From Conchocele bisecta (taxonomy: Eukaryota; Mollusca; Bivalvia; Lucinida; Thyasiridae), in contig CM055265.1 of the NCBI GenBank assembly GCA_029237695.1, positions 121,597,078-121,661,077 of the forward strand: a stretch of DNA of 64,000 bases, in the 5' to 3' direction. Positions 35,544 through 47,700 of the stretch are shown piece after piece (the first letter of the stretch is position 1; the number at the start of each line of letters is the position of its first letter). The notes below the pieces were generated by a model. The model searched no databases. It had not been told where the DNA came from and saw nothing but the letters and a program-made list of their open reading frames with translations. Made by a program: the position numbers and the translations under genes.

Positions 35544-35577
35544 CTCCCAGGGTGTCCGGTTTAGAGAAGTTCCACTG
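35509..35577. mobile_element. Miniature pogo/Tigger-like hairpin
   Basis: CTGTGGAACATCTCTAAACC meets the inverted GGTTTAGAGAAGTTCCACTG with almost no loop, between TA dinucleotides. The CAGTGGAACCTCTCTAAACC consensus resembles pogo/Tigger TIRs. A second copy lies at 57370-57426. Confidence 0.65.
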
Positions 35578-35665
35578 TATGTGAGAGTAAAGTAAATACA
35601 TGTACGTGTTGTTGTTTGTATCAGTCATAGCTATACTAATCGTGCTGTTGTTTGTATATTTCCAG

Positions 35666-35744
35666 TGGCATGGCTTTACTGCAGGTTCTGTTTCTGCCAA
35701 TCAGCGGGATACTCGGTCTCACAGAACAGGGACTGTTTGGTCTT
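35666..35744 (+). CDS. Exon 1 (start codon exon)
   Basis: It follows the acceptor TATTTCCAG and ends before the donor GTACGT. The ATG at 35670 has G at -3 and G at +4, a good context. It encodes 25 mostly hydrophobic residues (MALLQVLFLPISGILGL...), the first membrane segment. An untranslated exon probably lies upstream, because the exon begins with a splice acceptor; it was not found. Confidence 0.65.
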
Positions 35745-38700
35745 GTACGTATACCCTACCACCTACGCTAATCTCAATATTTGTAAGTCTCTTTATTTCG
35801 AAATACATGTACATGTACTTGAATATTGTGCTTGGATCAAGCAGCTTAATTAGGTGCTTTGCCAACTAGCAATCAAGCAATTTGATTGTCTGAGTCTGAG
35901 CTGCGCTGCAGCTCAGACTCAGACAATCAAATTGCTTGATTGCTAGTTGGCATTGCCAATATCTGTTAGAAGCATTGCTACTCTGGGCAAGATTAACGCA
36001 GGCGGTTTTGTACTTACGCAAATATCACGCATGAAGTATATTGAAACAAAATGTGTTGTTTTAAGATGCATATATTGATAAACGGTGACATGAGTTGAGA
36101 CTTTTTTGATGATAATTATCCAGATGATTTGAAATTTCGAAATGTTTCAAATTCAGTTACCTATTAAAATGTATACATTTTCAGCCTTCCTTCACCCCAG
36201 TTCTGATTATTTTGTTGTGCATACTAAATAATACTTGTATCTATAAGTTATCTACATGTTGTAGTCGCATTTTCGTTATATACTTATTCGTCTGTCGCCC
36301 TGTTGAAAATTAAAACTGAAACGGTGCCGCACATTCTCAATATACATACACGTCCTACAAAGAGTTGTGAGTCTCAGGTGGGAGCATGCGATGGGTAATT
36401 TAACGATCGGGGTTCATCAATTTGTATGTGATAGTTGAATCTGGTTATAACCCTTATGTGGTATTACGATCATTCGTAATCCTATTTGAGGGAAGGGGCC
36501 AAGTGACTTTGGTGTGGTATGGACTTGGCACCAGGTCAGATTATTCTAATGTCCGAGCTGAAGGCCGCTAAACACCAATAAACAAACAAACAAAAACTAG
36601 AAACAGTTAAAAGTCCATAAAAAATTTGATGAAGGCCGGACGACCTTCATAACGTATTCTTAGGCTTATCCCGATAAGTTTTCAACAAAAAGTCGTTTAT
36701 TTCTACAAGACACTCCATTCAATAAGTTATGTATTGAACAATGGTTCGTTTATTGATGGCTTCAAATGTTTCGAAGCACTGCGCTATCTGGCACTATGTC
36801 CTCGAACACTGAAAGAACCATCGCGTACTTATTGTCTACCTTAGCATGCGTGAAACAAAAACGTGTGGTCTGCTGTTTGTATCGTTTGTATTCTTTTCTC
36901 AATAAAACATGGTTTGACAGCACTTAAGAATCATTTCCATTGGGAATGATTCTAAACTGTTGTCAACACATATTTTTGGTGGGACAAATTTAAAATAAAT
37001 AATGAGCAGCAGACGATAACATTTCTCCAGCAATGTAAGGGTATACTAAGTTATTCTTGTTTTACAGATAAATGTATACGATGTCTACTGCTACACGCCG
37101 CTGCAGACAACACTGTCTCCCTTGGTTGCAGCCGTTCCTAGATATGTCTACATCCGCGGCGAGAAAACCACCGTATTTACCGCCAACATTGTCTCCTGGG
37201 CGCGCACACTCCTGGTCATACCCGTTGCTTGGTGCTTAAAGTACGTTGAAACCATCACAGTCCAAGTATGTGTTTTGTGGAATAGCAAAACATGTTTTGG
37301 TTGTAGCAGCATGTATTGTATTCCTACTTTGTTATATATGCTATATATGCTATAAGTAGTATATAAGAGTCACAATGATATCATCACCCTCTGGAAGGCA
37401 CCGGCTACGCGCTGCGCCCCCCACCGCATGGTGGTATCATTGGTGACTCTTATATACTACTACCGCGAGACCATATATTTATGACATGAGAAGATACACC
37501 CTATTAGAGATAAGAATCCCTATGTTATACTCAGTATATTACAGCAATCTGTCCTTATATATAATGTACATTTATTACAAATAAAATATAAACTTACACC
37601 CTATTGAAGATAAAAATCTATTGGTTATACTCAGTATAATGTCTACCATAAAGCAACTGAGAGAGCAAGCTAAGAGTTGGGGAATTTCCCTAAGAGGTTT
37701 GAGACTCAAGAAAGATATAGCAGATAGGATAAGTGACGCGCGAGCCGTCGTCTACGAGGAGAGGCTGCGACGTGCGGTTTCGACCGGACGACTGCCCGCT
37801 GACCCTGAAAAACGCTCCGAGAAATTGGAGAACGAAACGACGGCCAGTCTTCGTGCCACTGCTTACGCGCAGCGTGTAAAAGAAGATCCCAGCGCGCGTA
37901 GAAAACCACTATACAAGGCGTACTACAATAAGATTTGTCAAGGGTTGGTTGGGAGACCTCCTAAGAGTAGGAGAGATATCGCCAGAGCTTTGGTGGAGGA
38001 GGGTCCCAGGATTCTCGCCGAAGAAGCCGTAGTTAGGGAAACTGTTGATAGGGGTAGGAGGAAGATAGTATGGACTTTCGAGAGGGGGGTAGATGGGGAG
38101 ATCGCTAATCGCATAATGAATAAAATTCATCCAGAGATGACCACGGCGTGTTATCTGAGGTATTCGTGCTCGTATCGTATTAGGAACATCGAGAACGACG
38201 AAACGATGATCTATCACAAACAATCAAAGGGCAGTCCGTGGATAAACGAGATTTCCAAAGCGGAGAGTTGGATAACCGATAGAGAGAAAGGTCGAATGGA
38301 CATCGACAAAGTTGATAGACCAAACACAAAATGGACCTTCGTTCGTTGGATATCGGTCGAGGTGAAGATGATCATCGACGCTCAACAACTTCTCATGGGA
38401 GCGGGAAAACTCCCAGACTGGTTAAGACAGAAAAAGGGAATGTATTCCGTCGACACGTACGACGACTACTTGTGTCTGTTTAGGTGCATAGCCATCCACC
38501 GTGGAGGGAGACCAGACCGCTGTTGTGAGAAGGCACGAACTCTAGCTCACGAATATCTCGGTCACGATAACGGACCGGATAGTAAGGGAATTCCCCTGAA
38601 AGATATTAAGAAGGTCGAAGAGCACTTCAAGATGTGCATTCGCGTTTACGAGCCCACCGACGAAGGAGTGTGGTACCTACTGAAGTGTCCGGCAAACTAC

Positions 38701-41700
38701 GACGCGGTCGGGGAGAAGATCATGACGATAGGAATGTTTGGAGGTCACTCTTTTCTCATAACGAACCTCCGCAAGATGACGAACGAGTACGGGTGCACCG
38801 GATGTCAACAACGGTTCACAAAGTCGTGTACGAGAAGGCGTTCTATCCTAAGGGGTCAGCGAGCGCGAGGTCGATTCAATGGCTGAACAGAGAAGAGGAA
38901 AGGGTGGGAAAGCACATACATCACGCCGACTGTGGTCACGGTGGTGAGAGGTGAGTGGCCGGCGATCCGGTCGACGGTTACTGTCACGAGACTGAAACCG
39001 TGTTTCAGTTTCACGGATGCTACTGGCACGGGTGTCCGAGGCATTGCATGAGAGGTAACGCGAGATCGCTGTACTAACGAGGACGAACATTCAAGACGCC
39101 AAGATAAGGGATGAGGGTTACGAGCTGGTGGTGATGTGGGAGTGTGAGTGGTTGAATGAGGTGAATACCTACTATCCACAATCACCGCGCGAGGAGGAGA
39201 CGACTCTGTACCCCCTCACCAGATAGTCTACGACTTCGAGGCGTATCTCGTCAAGTCAAAAACACTCAACCCACCAAAGACCTGACTTCGAGGTCGAGGC
39301 CCACGTTCCTATATCGGTGGTGTGATACGATGCATGAAGGGATAACCCACATCTGCGAACGAGATCCTGACACGTTAGTCGAGAAGTTCGTGACCGAGCT
39401 ACAGATGAGAGGTAAGGTAATCAGGGAGGGGGTTAGGAAGAAGTATCTGCCGGCCGATATAGATATGCTATCGAAGTCTCAGCAAGCAAAGATTGTCTCT
39501 TGGATTGACCAAGTCCCGGTGGTGGGGTTCAACTGTAGCAGGTACGACCTGAACCTCATCAAGCAGTACTTTGTAGAGAAGTTGGCGGCCACCGTGAATA
39601 AGGTGATGGTCGGAAAGAGAGCCAGCACGACGATGTTTCTGTTTACCCCGGAGTTTAGATTTCTCGACATCATTCAGTATCTGGGACCCGGTACCACGTA
39701 CGACCGGTGGGTTAAGGCGTACGACTGTAAAACGGTAAAGTCTCACTTTCCGTACGAGTGGTTCGATAGCGCGGACAAGCTCGACCATCCGGGGCTGTCA
39801 GACTATCCCGAGTGGTACTCGAAGTTGAAGGGTGAGTTCCTACTGTCGTTGTCCGAGTGGAAAGAGTGTAAGAAGGTATTCCGAGAAAATGGAATGAAGA
39901 CGTTCAAGGAATGGTTGCAACACTACAACGACTTGGATGTAGGACCGTTCCTGGAGGCTCTGACTAAAATGACTGAGTTCTACAGGGGAAGAGGAGTGGA
40001 CATACTCAATGATGCTGTGTCTCTGCCCGGTGTATCCCTTCAGTACCTACTCCGCGGGTCGATCGATGGGAAGGCGGACACGCCCGAGCTGTGGTGACCG
40101 AAGTCTGAAACTTACGAGATGATGAAGCAGGGATTGGTCGGTGGTCCGTCCACAGTGTTCTCCAGATACGCAGAGGCTGGCAGGTCGACGATCAGAGGTC
40201 AGGTAGGTAGTCGGGAGGAGAAGATGTGCAAGGCGGTGATGGGGTACGACGCCAATGCGCTGTATCTGTCTACCCTGTCGAAAGACATGCCGTGCGGGAG
40301 GAGGAGACGATGGTGGACGTGTGACGACCCGGAAAGACAGTCGTATATAGACTGTTCCGTGAGGGAGGTCAGGAGTGAAAAGTGGTTCGGATTTGCGGAG
40401 TTGGATATAGAGGTCCCGGAAACGTTGAGAAGACAAGTTTCTCGGAAATGTCACCGCTGTTTGTAATCGAGAAGTCGATGAGAACGAGGTTCCGCAGCAC
40501 ATGAAGGACTACCTGGCCGGGACCGGGAGGAAAAGGGTCGAAGGACAGAGAAAGCTCGTGGGGGCAATGTCCGCCAAGAAGATGATCATATACTCCCCAC
40601 TGCTAAAGTGGTATCTGGAGCACGGTCTTATCGTCAAGGCGGTACATAGGGTGATAGACTACACGCCCGGCAAACCGTTTCAATGGTTCGTGGAAGATGT
40701 CACCGCTGCCAGACGGACGGGGGACGTAGACAAGAGCAAGGCGGTGTTGGCGGAGATATTCAAACTGGTTGGCAACGCGTGTTGTGGCAAGCTGATAGAG
40801 GCACAAGAGAGACACCTGAACACCACATATACGAAGGATGAGAAGACTGTCGACCGGGCACTGAGGTCGGCGTGGTTCGAAGACCTGGAGGAGATTGGGG
40901 AGGCTTACGAGATATCGAGCAGGAAGACTCGAGTGGTGATCAACAGACCGTTTCAGTGTGGCATAGCGGTCTACCAGTTGGCCAAGCTCCGGATGCTGGA
41001 GTTCTACTACGACTTCTTGGATAAGTACGTGGATCGCGGAGATTTCGAACTTATACAGATGGACACTGACAGTATGTACTTCGCGGTGTCTGAGAAGACG
41101 CTGGCGGAGGTGGTGAGAAAGAAGATGAAGAGAAAGTTCAATAAGGAGAAGACCGAGTGGTTGGCGTGGGACGCGTGGAGCAACAGAACTCCGGGATTGT
41201 TCAAGCTGGAATTCGAGGGCGATAGAGCCATTGCTCTGTGTAGCAAGTGTTAATACGTGAGTGGTGACGGAAAATCTAAGCACTCGGCCAAGGGGATGTC
41301 GAAGAGATCTAACGATCTGGACCTGGGAGAAGAAACAAGAGGCTCTCGAAGGAGGTAGGGATATGGCGGAGAACAGGGGATCCGAATGGTAACGGGGTGA
41401 TGAAGACGTACAGGCAGGAGAAGTTGGGGTTGTGCGGCGTACTACGACAAGAGGAGAGTGATGGAAGACGGGTTGCACACAGAGCCTATAGGATAGGTAA
41501 AAAAGGATAGAATACTAAAGACTCTAACGATCCGGGGGTAGCTGGGTGTCAGAAGGTACCATAAGAAGTTCTTCGCGAACAAAACCGCGAGATGGACCAT
41601 CAGCCAAATAATAGAGCACGGGCTCATCGGGTTTGGTAATAGAGCGATCCAGATGATATACATTCAGAGACCACACGGGATCAGTCGCGCGGCGGCTGCC

Positions 41701-44700
41701 AGCTTCAAGCTCTCCCGGTTGATAGAGGTACCGGACGTTAACATCCGATGGAAGCGCAATCGGCGATTGCTGCTCCTCTAACCCAACGGGTCGCCCGCGC
41801 GAGACGGCAGAGGGCTTGCTCGTCACCTTTTTAGACTTGATGGCATCTACGGGCTTCTTACCTATCAATCTGGTCACCTCTCCGTTCAGTGCGGAGACCA
41901 CGGCGGGCAGTCTGGCCACCCACTCAGTCGATCGCGAAAGAGGGTCTACAAGTTCTTTAGCATATTGGTGTCCGAACAGCCTCTCAGCCAGGGTTCGATT
42001 GAAGCGCTCCACGATCCCCTGGTCCCGGTGGATGTTGACGCGGCCGCGTCTGATAGAAACTTTGTGCTTAGACTAATAGATGAGAGACCGCGCCATGAAC
42101 TCGCGGCCGGGATCGACCTGGAGAAGATTCGGCCATTTGAGAGGACTCCTCTTATATATTCGGGAAAGGCCTCCGGCCACTTCCTTAGACTCTTTAGTGG
42201 CCAACGGCTCAGCCCCCTTATAACGACTCGCTACGTCAACGATTGTCAGTGCGTACTTGTACGTTTTGCGACCGACGCGATCGTGAGGGAGAAACAGGAG
42301 ATCCGCTTGGTGAACTTGGTTCGGCACCGGCACGTCAAATTTCGGGCGCGGAATATTGTGAGGCGCGGGTAAATAGATCTGCCAGATGGCCTGCTTCTTG
42401 AGCCATTCCTTGACAGCGTTTTCTGAAACATTGGTCGCCGCAGCGAGGTTCTTGATGGCCGCGAGCCCATTCCAGTAGCCACGTGGGTTATAGTATGTAT
42501 TCGACAGCTTGCGCGTTAGTTTGGTATCAAGTTTGCGCGTGTTCATCGTATGCGAAGTATTCTAATATATCGGACAATCTCCAACATGCCCTCGCCAGTT
42601 CGTCCGGTAACTGCGTCGTTAATAATAAACCTTTGTTGGAAGTCCAATCGCGATTGGTTAAGTTCTTAAAGAACTCGGAGGAATCTAATTCATCCCTCAA
42701 CTCCCAATCGAGATTGGATGAAGGAGTCCAATCCCCAGTATTGGTGGAGGATTCCTAACATACCGCTTTGCGAAAAGGGTGGCCGCTTTTTCATCCTCGC
42801 GCCACGTCTCGAGAGAATCTCGGGCCAGACGAATCATACTCTTTGCACCAGCTATACGATGTTTTTGGGCAGTGTAGCCTACATCGATCATAGCGTAATA
42901 AAGTTCGTCAACTAACATCGTTCTATATATATATTTTTAAAAAAAAAAAAAAATTAATTAATTATTAATTTTGTAAAAATTAAAATCTAAATTGGATATT
43001 GTAGCCGACGAGACCCACTACACCCATTCCCACGACGATGAACGCGATCTCGCGGTCTTTTTGGGGCTCTGACGGTACATAGGAATCTAAAAGTTGGGGC
43101 TCGCGATCCATTGGATCGAGACTTTTGTGCGGATATGCCAGCGCGTACTCGCGGTTGGCTTCTTCAATGTTCTGAAAAGTTTACGCGGCGTGATTTTCGC
43201 GGCGAAGCTCTTCATTGACCCAGTCCAGATGGGCGGTTCGTTTTTTCGACCACGCCTCCTTTGCGCTATTGAGTTGTTCTACAGCCATCTTTGATAGTCG
43301 AGCATACCCGATACTGAAACCGGATATCACCACGGCGTGATAAAGCGCATTCACTAACATTTTACCATCTTGTTCAGCCATTGTTATAATTATTGCATAT
43401 AAAAGGGGTCGCGATCAATGTTTAAATGGGGCGCGATTGGTGTTTCGTAACTTTCTTCTGAACACTGGCTGGTTGTTTTTTCGATAATAGGGGGTATTTC
43501 CACACGCACATGGCACCAACAACTGCCAGACCACCACCAACAACCCAACTCCAATTCACGAATTTGGGTTCAATCGGATTCGCCCAACTCCAACGGCAGT
43601 TGGTATTGGGTGACAAATTCAAAGAATTTGGGTGTGCTTCCAATTCGTGAATTGGGGGTGTTGTTGTACTCAACTCTGTCTTCAGATGTTTTGCTGTCTC
43701 CGTCCCCATCAATTCACTAATTGGCTGCAACCCCAATCAAGATTGGAGTTTAGCCTCTCGAAGCTCGGCGAGTATTTTATCTTGTTTAACTTTTCGGGTG
43801 GCAGCCGCCGCCCGCCCAGCTGCCTGTCTTTTGGGATTTTTTATATGCGGTATGTTATCCAGTGGCGGAGTAACACTCGGGTTCGATTGGGTTGGAGCAA
43901 TCGGGTTCAACTCCGTCACTCTCGCTGGTGTGTCTTGTGTCATCATTTTCAAAATTATATTTTGTATTAGAGCTTATAGTTCGTGGGCATATATGTCCAA
44001 ATTGACAGTGTTTACCCGTGGTCAACGCGGTTGTCAGTGCAGCTAAGTACATTCCAAACTTGAGATGAATTGAGCAGCAGGCTGTTCTAAGAGTGTGACC
44101 TATAAAAGGGTCAGTCTCTAGATCGTCAATCAACCCCGCGGTGTTTGGTATACGGAGAAGTATACTAACGGCGGTTGCGTACAAATGAATAGCCGCCGAT
44201 CCGAGAGTTTTTGTCATCTCCGCACCTAACCTAGATTCGTATCGCGCGTACATTTTATCGATCTCCGCATCTGACATCTTATCCACCTGAAAAACTGAGA
44301 GACGCCTACCGAGATAATGCTCCGATTGTCCCCCAGCAACCAGCGCAGCTAGCCGCTCTCGTCTCGCCNGCATTTTCATTTTCATTCGGAGTCGTTGCAC
44401 TCAACCCAATACCAACCGCCGATTCCGATTGCTCTGTCGGATAATTATCTTTCAGGATGTTGGCAGTCGGAATTGAGGTTTCTTCTATTAGCTGATCGAG
44501 AAGTTCGTCGCAGTTCATTTTTCTTAAAATTAATTTAAATATTCTAACAAGTCTCATCACTTTAACATATTTATTTCTTAATTTTTTCAAAATTATTAAA
44601 ATAATAAAAGCGCACCACCCGATACTTATGATCACCATTATGCTCGCAACAAAGCTCGCAGCGGAGCACCAAATTGTTAACATTGTTAACCATTGTTCAG

Positions 44701-47700
44701 CATTTGTTCAACATTTGTTAAGCATTTGTTCAGCATTGTTCAGCATTGTTCAGTAATTGCTAATTTTCTTAAAATTACTCGGCAATTACTAACGAGCATT
44801 AAGTAATTGCTTATTACTTTGTAATAAATTAATTGATAACTTCGTAAGCAGTTGGTTGATCAGTCTTTAGCAAAAGCTTGGCGTGCTTAGTTTCCTGAAA
44901 GCATCTGTCGAACCTCCAGGCGCTCCTCGCGCGTTGGGATAACGTCATTCTCTCGAAGACAGTCATCGAATGAGTCTCGGTCCTTGCAGTGAAAGAGGGC
45001 GACCCATTTCGTTTGCTCGCGCAGATCCTTGAGGACGGCGTTGTACTTTTGAGTGGATATCCATACGCTTTGCCTAGCATGGCGGCCAGAAAATGCGAGC
45101 TCGGAGAGCATGTCCTTCTTTTTGGTCATCGCCGCCTTGGCTGAGCAATCATCAATCACGTATAGGGTGGGCTCACCCTGGAATTTTTGGTATAAACCAC
45201 GCAGGGTCGGTCCATATCCACGGGCGCCGCTGATAAGTATCGTTGTGCCGCACAGTGGGACACAGGATCACAATATGACGAAAGGCATCGCGGTAGGAGC
45301 CCTCGAGCAAGTCTAGGATGAAAACCGTTTTTCCACATCCTGTCTGCCCACATATTATGGCAGAATGGGCATCTCCAATCGTGTATTGGTATTGATTGCT
45401 AATTTTCTTAATTAATTCTTTAGAATTATCAAATTTATTAATTAATAAATCGTTAGATGATTTCTTAATTTTTTGAAAATTATGTATTAATAAATCGTTA
45501 GATTTAGTAGAGTGCTGAGACGTATCGACCATCTTCGATGTTGAGTTGTGCGTCTGTAATTATATATAAGTACACGTTCAATGGCCCGGCTCCGTCCGCC
45601 TCTTTGGTTATCTGGATCGTCACACCCTCGCTAGCGTTCTCAACTTGGCGTCCGCTGCCGTGTATTTGGTCGTCGTCGCTGGCTCGCATGTCTAGCCATA
45701 ACGCGTATTTGGTATTCAGGAACTCCGCGAGGGAGACGGCCGAGAGATGCAGGTCTTTGGCAACTGCTGCAACCTCCGGAGAGCGCTTAGAGCCGGCAGC
45801 AAACTGCTTTCTTACTTCGTTCCACTGCTGGTGCGCGCGAAGACCCGCGCTGTAGAGTTGATTGGGTACTCCCTCGATCGTCACCTCTACCTTCGTGATT
45901 TTGGGGTTATAGAATTTGTCGGTTTTTCGAGCACCGAGCGCGAACCGAGCATCCTCGAACAACATCAGTATACCTTTCATCGAGCGGGCGGGTACGTTGA
46001 CATTAATATTCGACAATGTGTCGCCTTTGTCTTTCGTCATCTTGCGATGGCGAAGAACTCGGTCGTAAAGTATGGCAACGCGCCCGGCGTACTGGGTTCT
46101 GATCAATCGCGCGAGTTCGGGCATCGTGACCATGTCGTACTCCAGCGAAACATTGTCGATCGTATACGTCGATAACGTCGATAACGTTAGTTCGTATTCG
46201 AGGCGGTCAGCCAAAGCACTCTGATAGTAGGGCATGTGGCTCTCCAGCTACTCAAAGTCGAGCGGGATGTAGAAGCGGTTGCCGTAAGCGCCCGCGACCG
46301 CGTTGTCACTCGCGTTGTTATCTGCCTTGTTAGCAGCCCCGATTCTAAGTTTGGTTACGTTCTTATTTTTGCTGGTGTCAATACCCTGATAGACAGCGTT
46401 TTCGCGCTCTTGTGCCGTCTTCCACAGGTCCTGATAGCAATGGTAGACATCGCTGTTGTCGATCGACATCACCTCATTACCAGAAATCTTTATCATAGTC
46501 TTCTTGACTATGGCGCTATGGCGCCGACCCAGGTTCTGAACGACGGTTCGGTCCTCGTCCGTCGACGTCAGCGAAATAGTGAAATCGAGGCGAACAGTAC
46601 CCGGCACAATGACGTCGTGAGTTCCGAGGTTGGGGAAGCGGACTAAGAGCTGCTGGTTCTGGTCGATCGTCGATGGGTTGTTCGTAATAACGACACTCTG
46701 TCTCACGCCTTTTGCCCCGAGGGGCTCACGCAGTCTGCGGTATGGATTGAGTTTGCGACCGTATTGACTCGAAGACATAATTAATTTTATTGAAACTATT
46801 AAACCCGTATGGTTTTGTCTTTAATAAATAATTTTAAAGATGGCTGATTACGATATTAACATGGATGAAATCGGCAGAGCCAATTACCTCGATGATTATA
46901 ACAATTACCTCGATGATTATGGTGATAACGAAACGCCCTTCATAGAGACTCCAGTTCCAATCCAATCGCAATTGGGGGAAATAGGTGGCGCTACCAGCAG
47001 CGTTGGTCAAAGTCAGTAATTACTTGAGGGAGCTGTAAACGACTACTACAACAATTTGGCAGAAAAAGATCTGGTCCCATCTGTCGGTCGAGACTACTCC
47101 AAGTTTGAATTGGATATGCGTGGTTGGTTGCGACTAAAAGCAGCAGATAACCCGATCGTCAACATGAATACCTGAAAACCTAGCAATGGGCACCATTGCT
47201 GGAAAACGGGGCGGTGGCGAAATCATAAGGAACGAACTAGGATTTCCAGATTGGAAGCGTGGAAAATAAATTATGCCGGCCCGCGCTGTAGTGGCCCTAC
47301 AGTCTACCGACGAAACGATGGCGAAGACGGCCGCCTCGATAGAAACGGTAGAGCTCTACAAACGGTCCGGGGCGAACTGGTCCTTAACCTCTCCAAACTC
47401 ACGGCACTGGATGAACATATCGCGCTAGAAGAAAGAAAACTGGAGGAAGCCGGTGACGATAGAGAATCTACCGAGCGGATCGCCGAACGACTGCGGTCTT
47501 TGCGGGACGAAAGAGAAGCTCGCTTGGAGGCCACCTCGGCTAACCGTGAGGCTCTCCGCACACAAATAAGTCGGATCCGCGAAACAATATCGAGGGTTCT
47601 GCCCGAGGACACGACACTCGGTGAGCGTCTTCGCACTCTGTTCAGAGAGCAGGGCGTCACGATAGCAAGCATCCTCGCAGCTGTCGGCATGACTATATCA

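Noticed and set aside
44369..44369. All E2 frameshifts as real mutations
   Set aside because: Ambiguous bases (35192, 44369) and breaks in homopolymers (near 50795) show that some lesions may be sequencing errors, so I do not treat every shift as biological.
44520..44683. Extra hydrophobic N-terminus ahead of the E2 DLETDPF protein
   Set aside because: It is encoded by AT-rich palindromic DNA. The ATG at 44518 begins the natural polar start and suits the gene spacing.
41251..47019. In-frame stops in E2 as evidence of stop-codon reassignment
   Set aside because: TAG, TGA and TAA all occur, together with frameshifts and deletions, and the host gene uses TGA normally. Decay explains this better.
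47251..47350. Start of the E2 coiled-coil protein at 47251
   Set aside because: The first 33 codons of that frame are out of register with the E1 homologue; the true start is the ATG at 47186, followed by a deletion.
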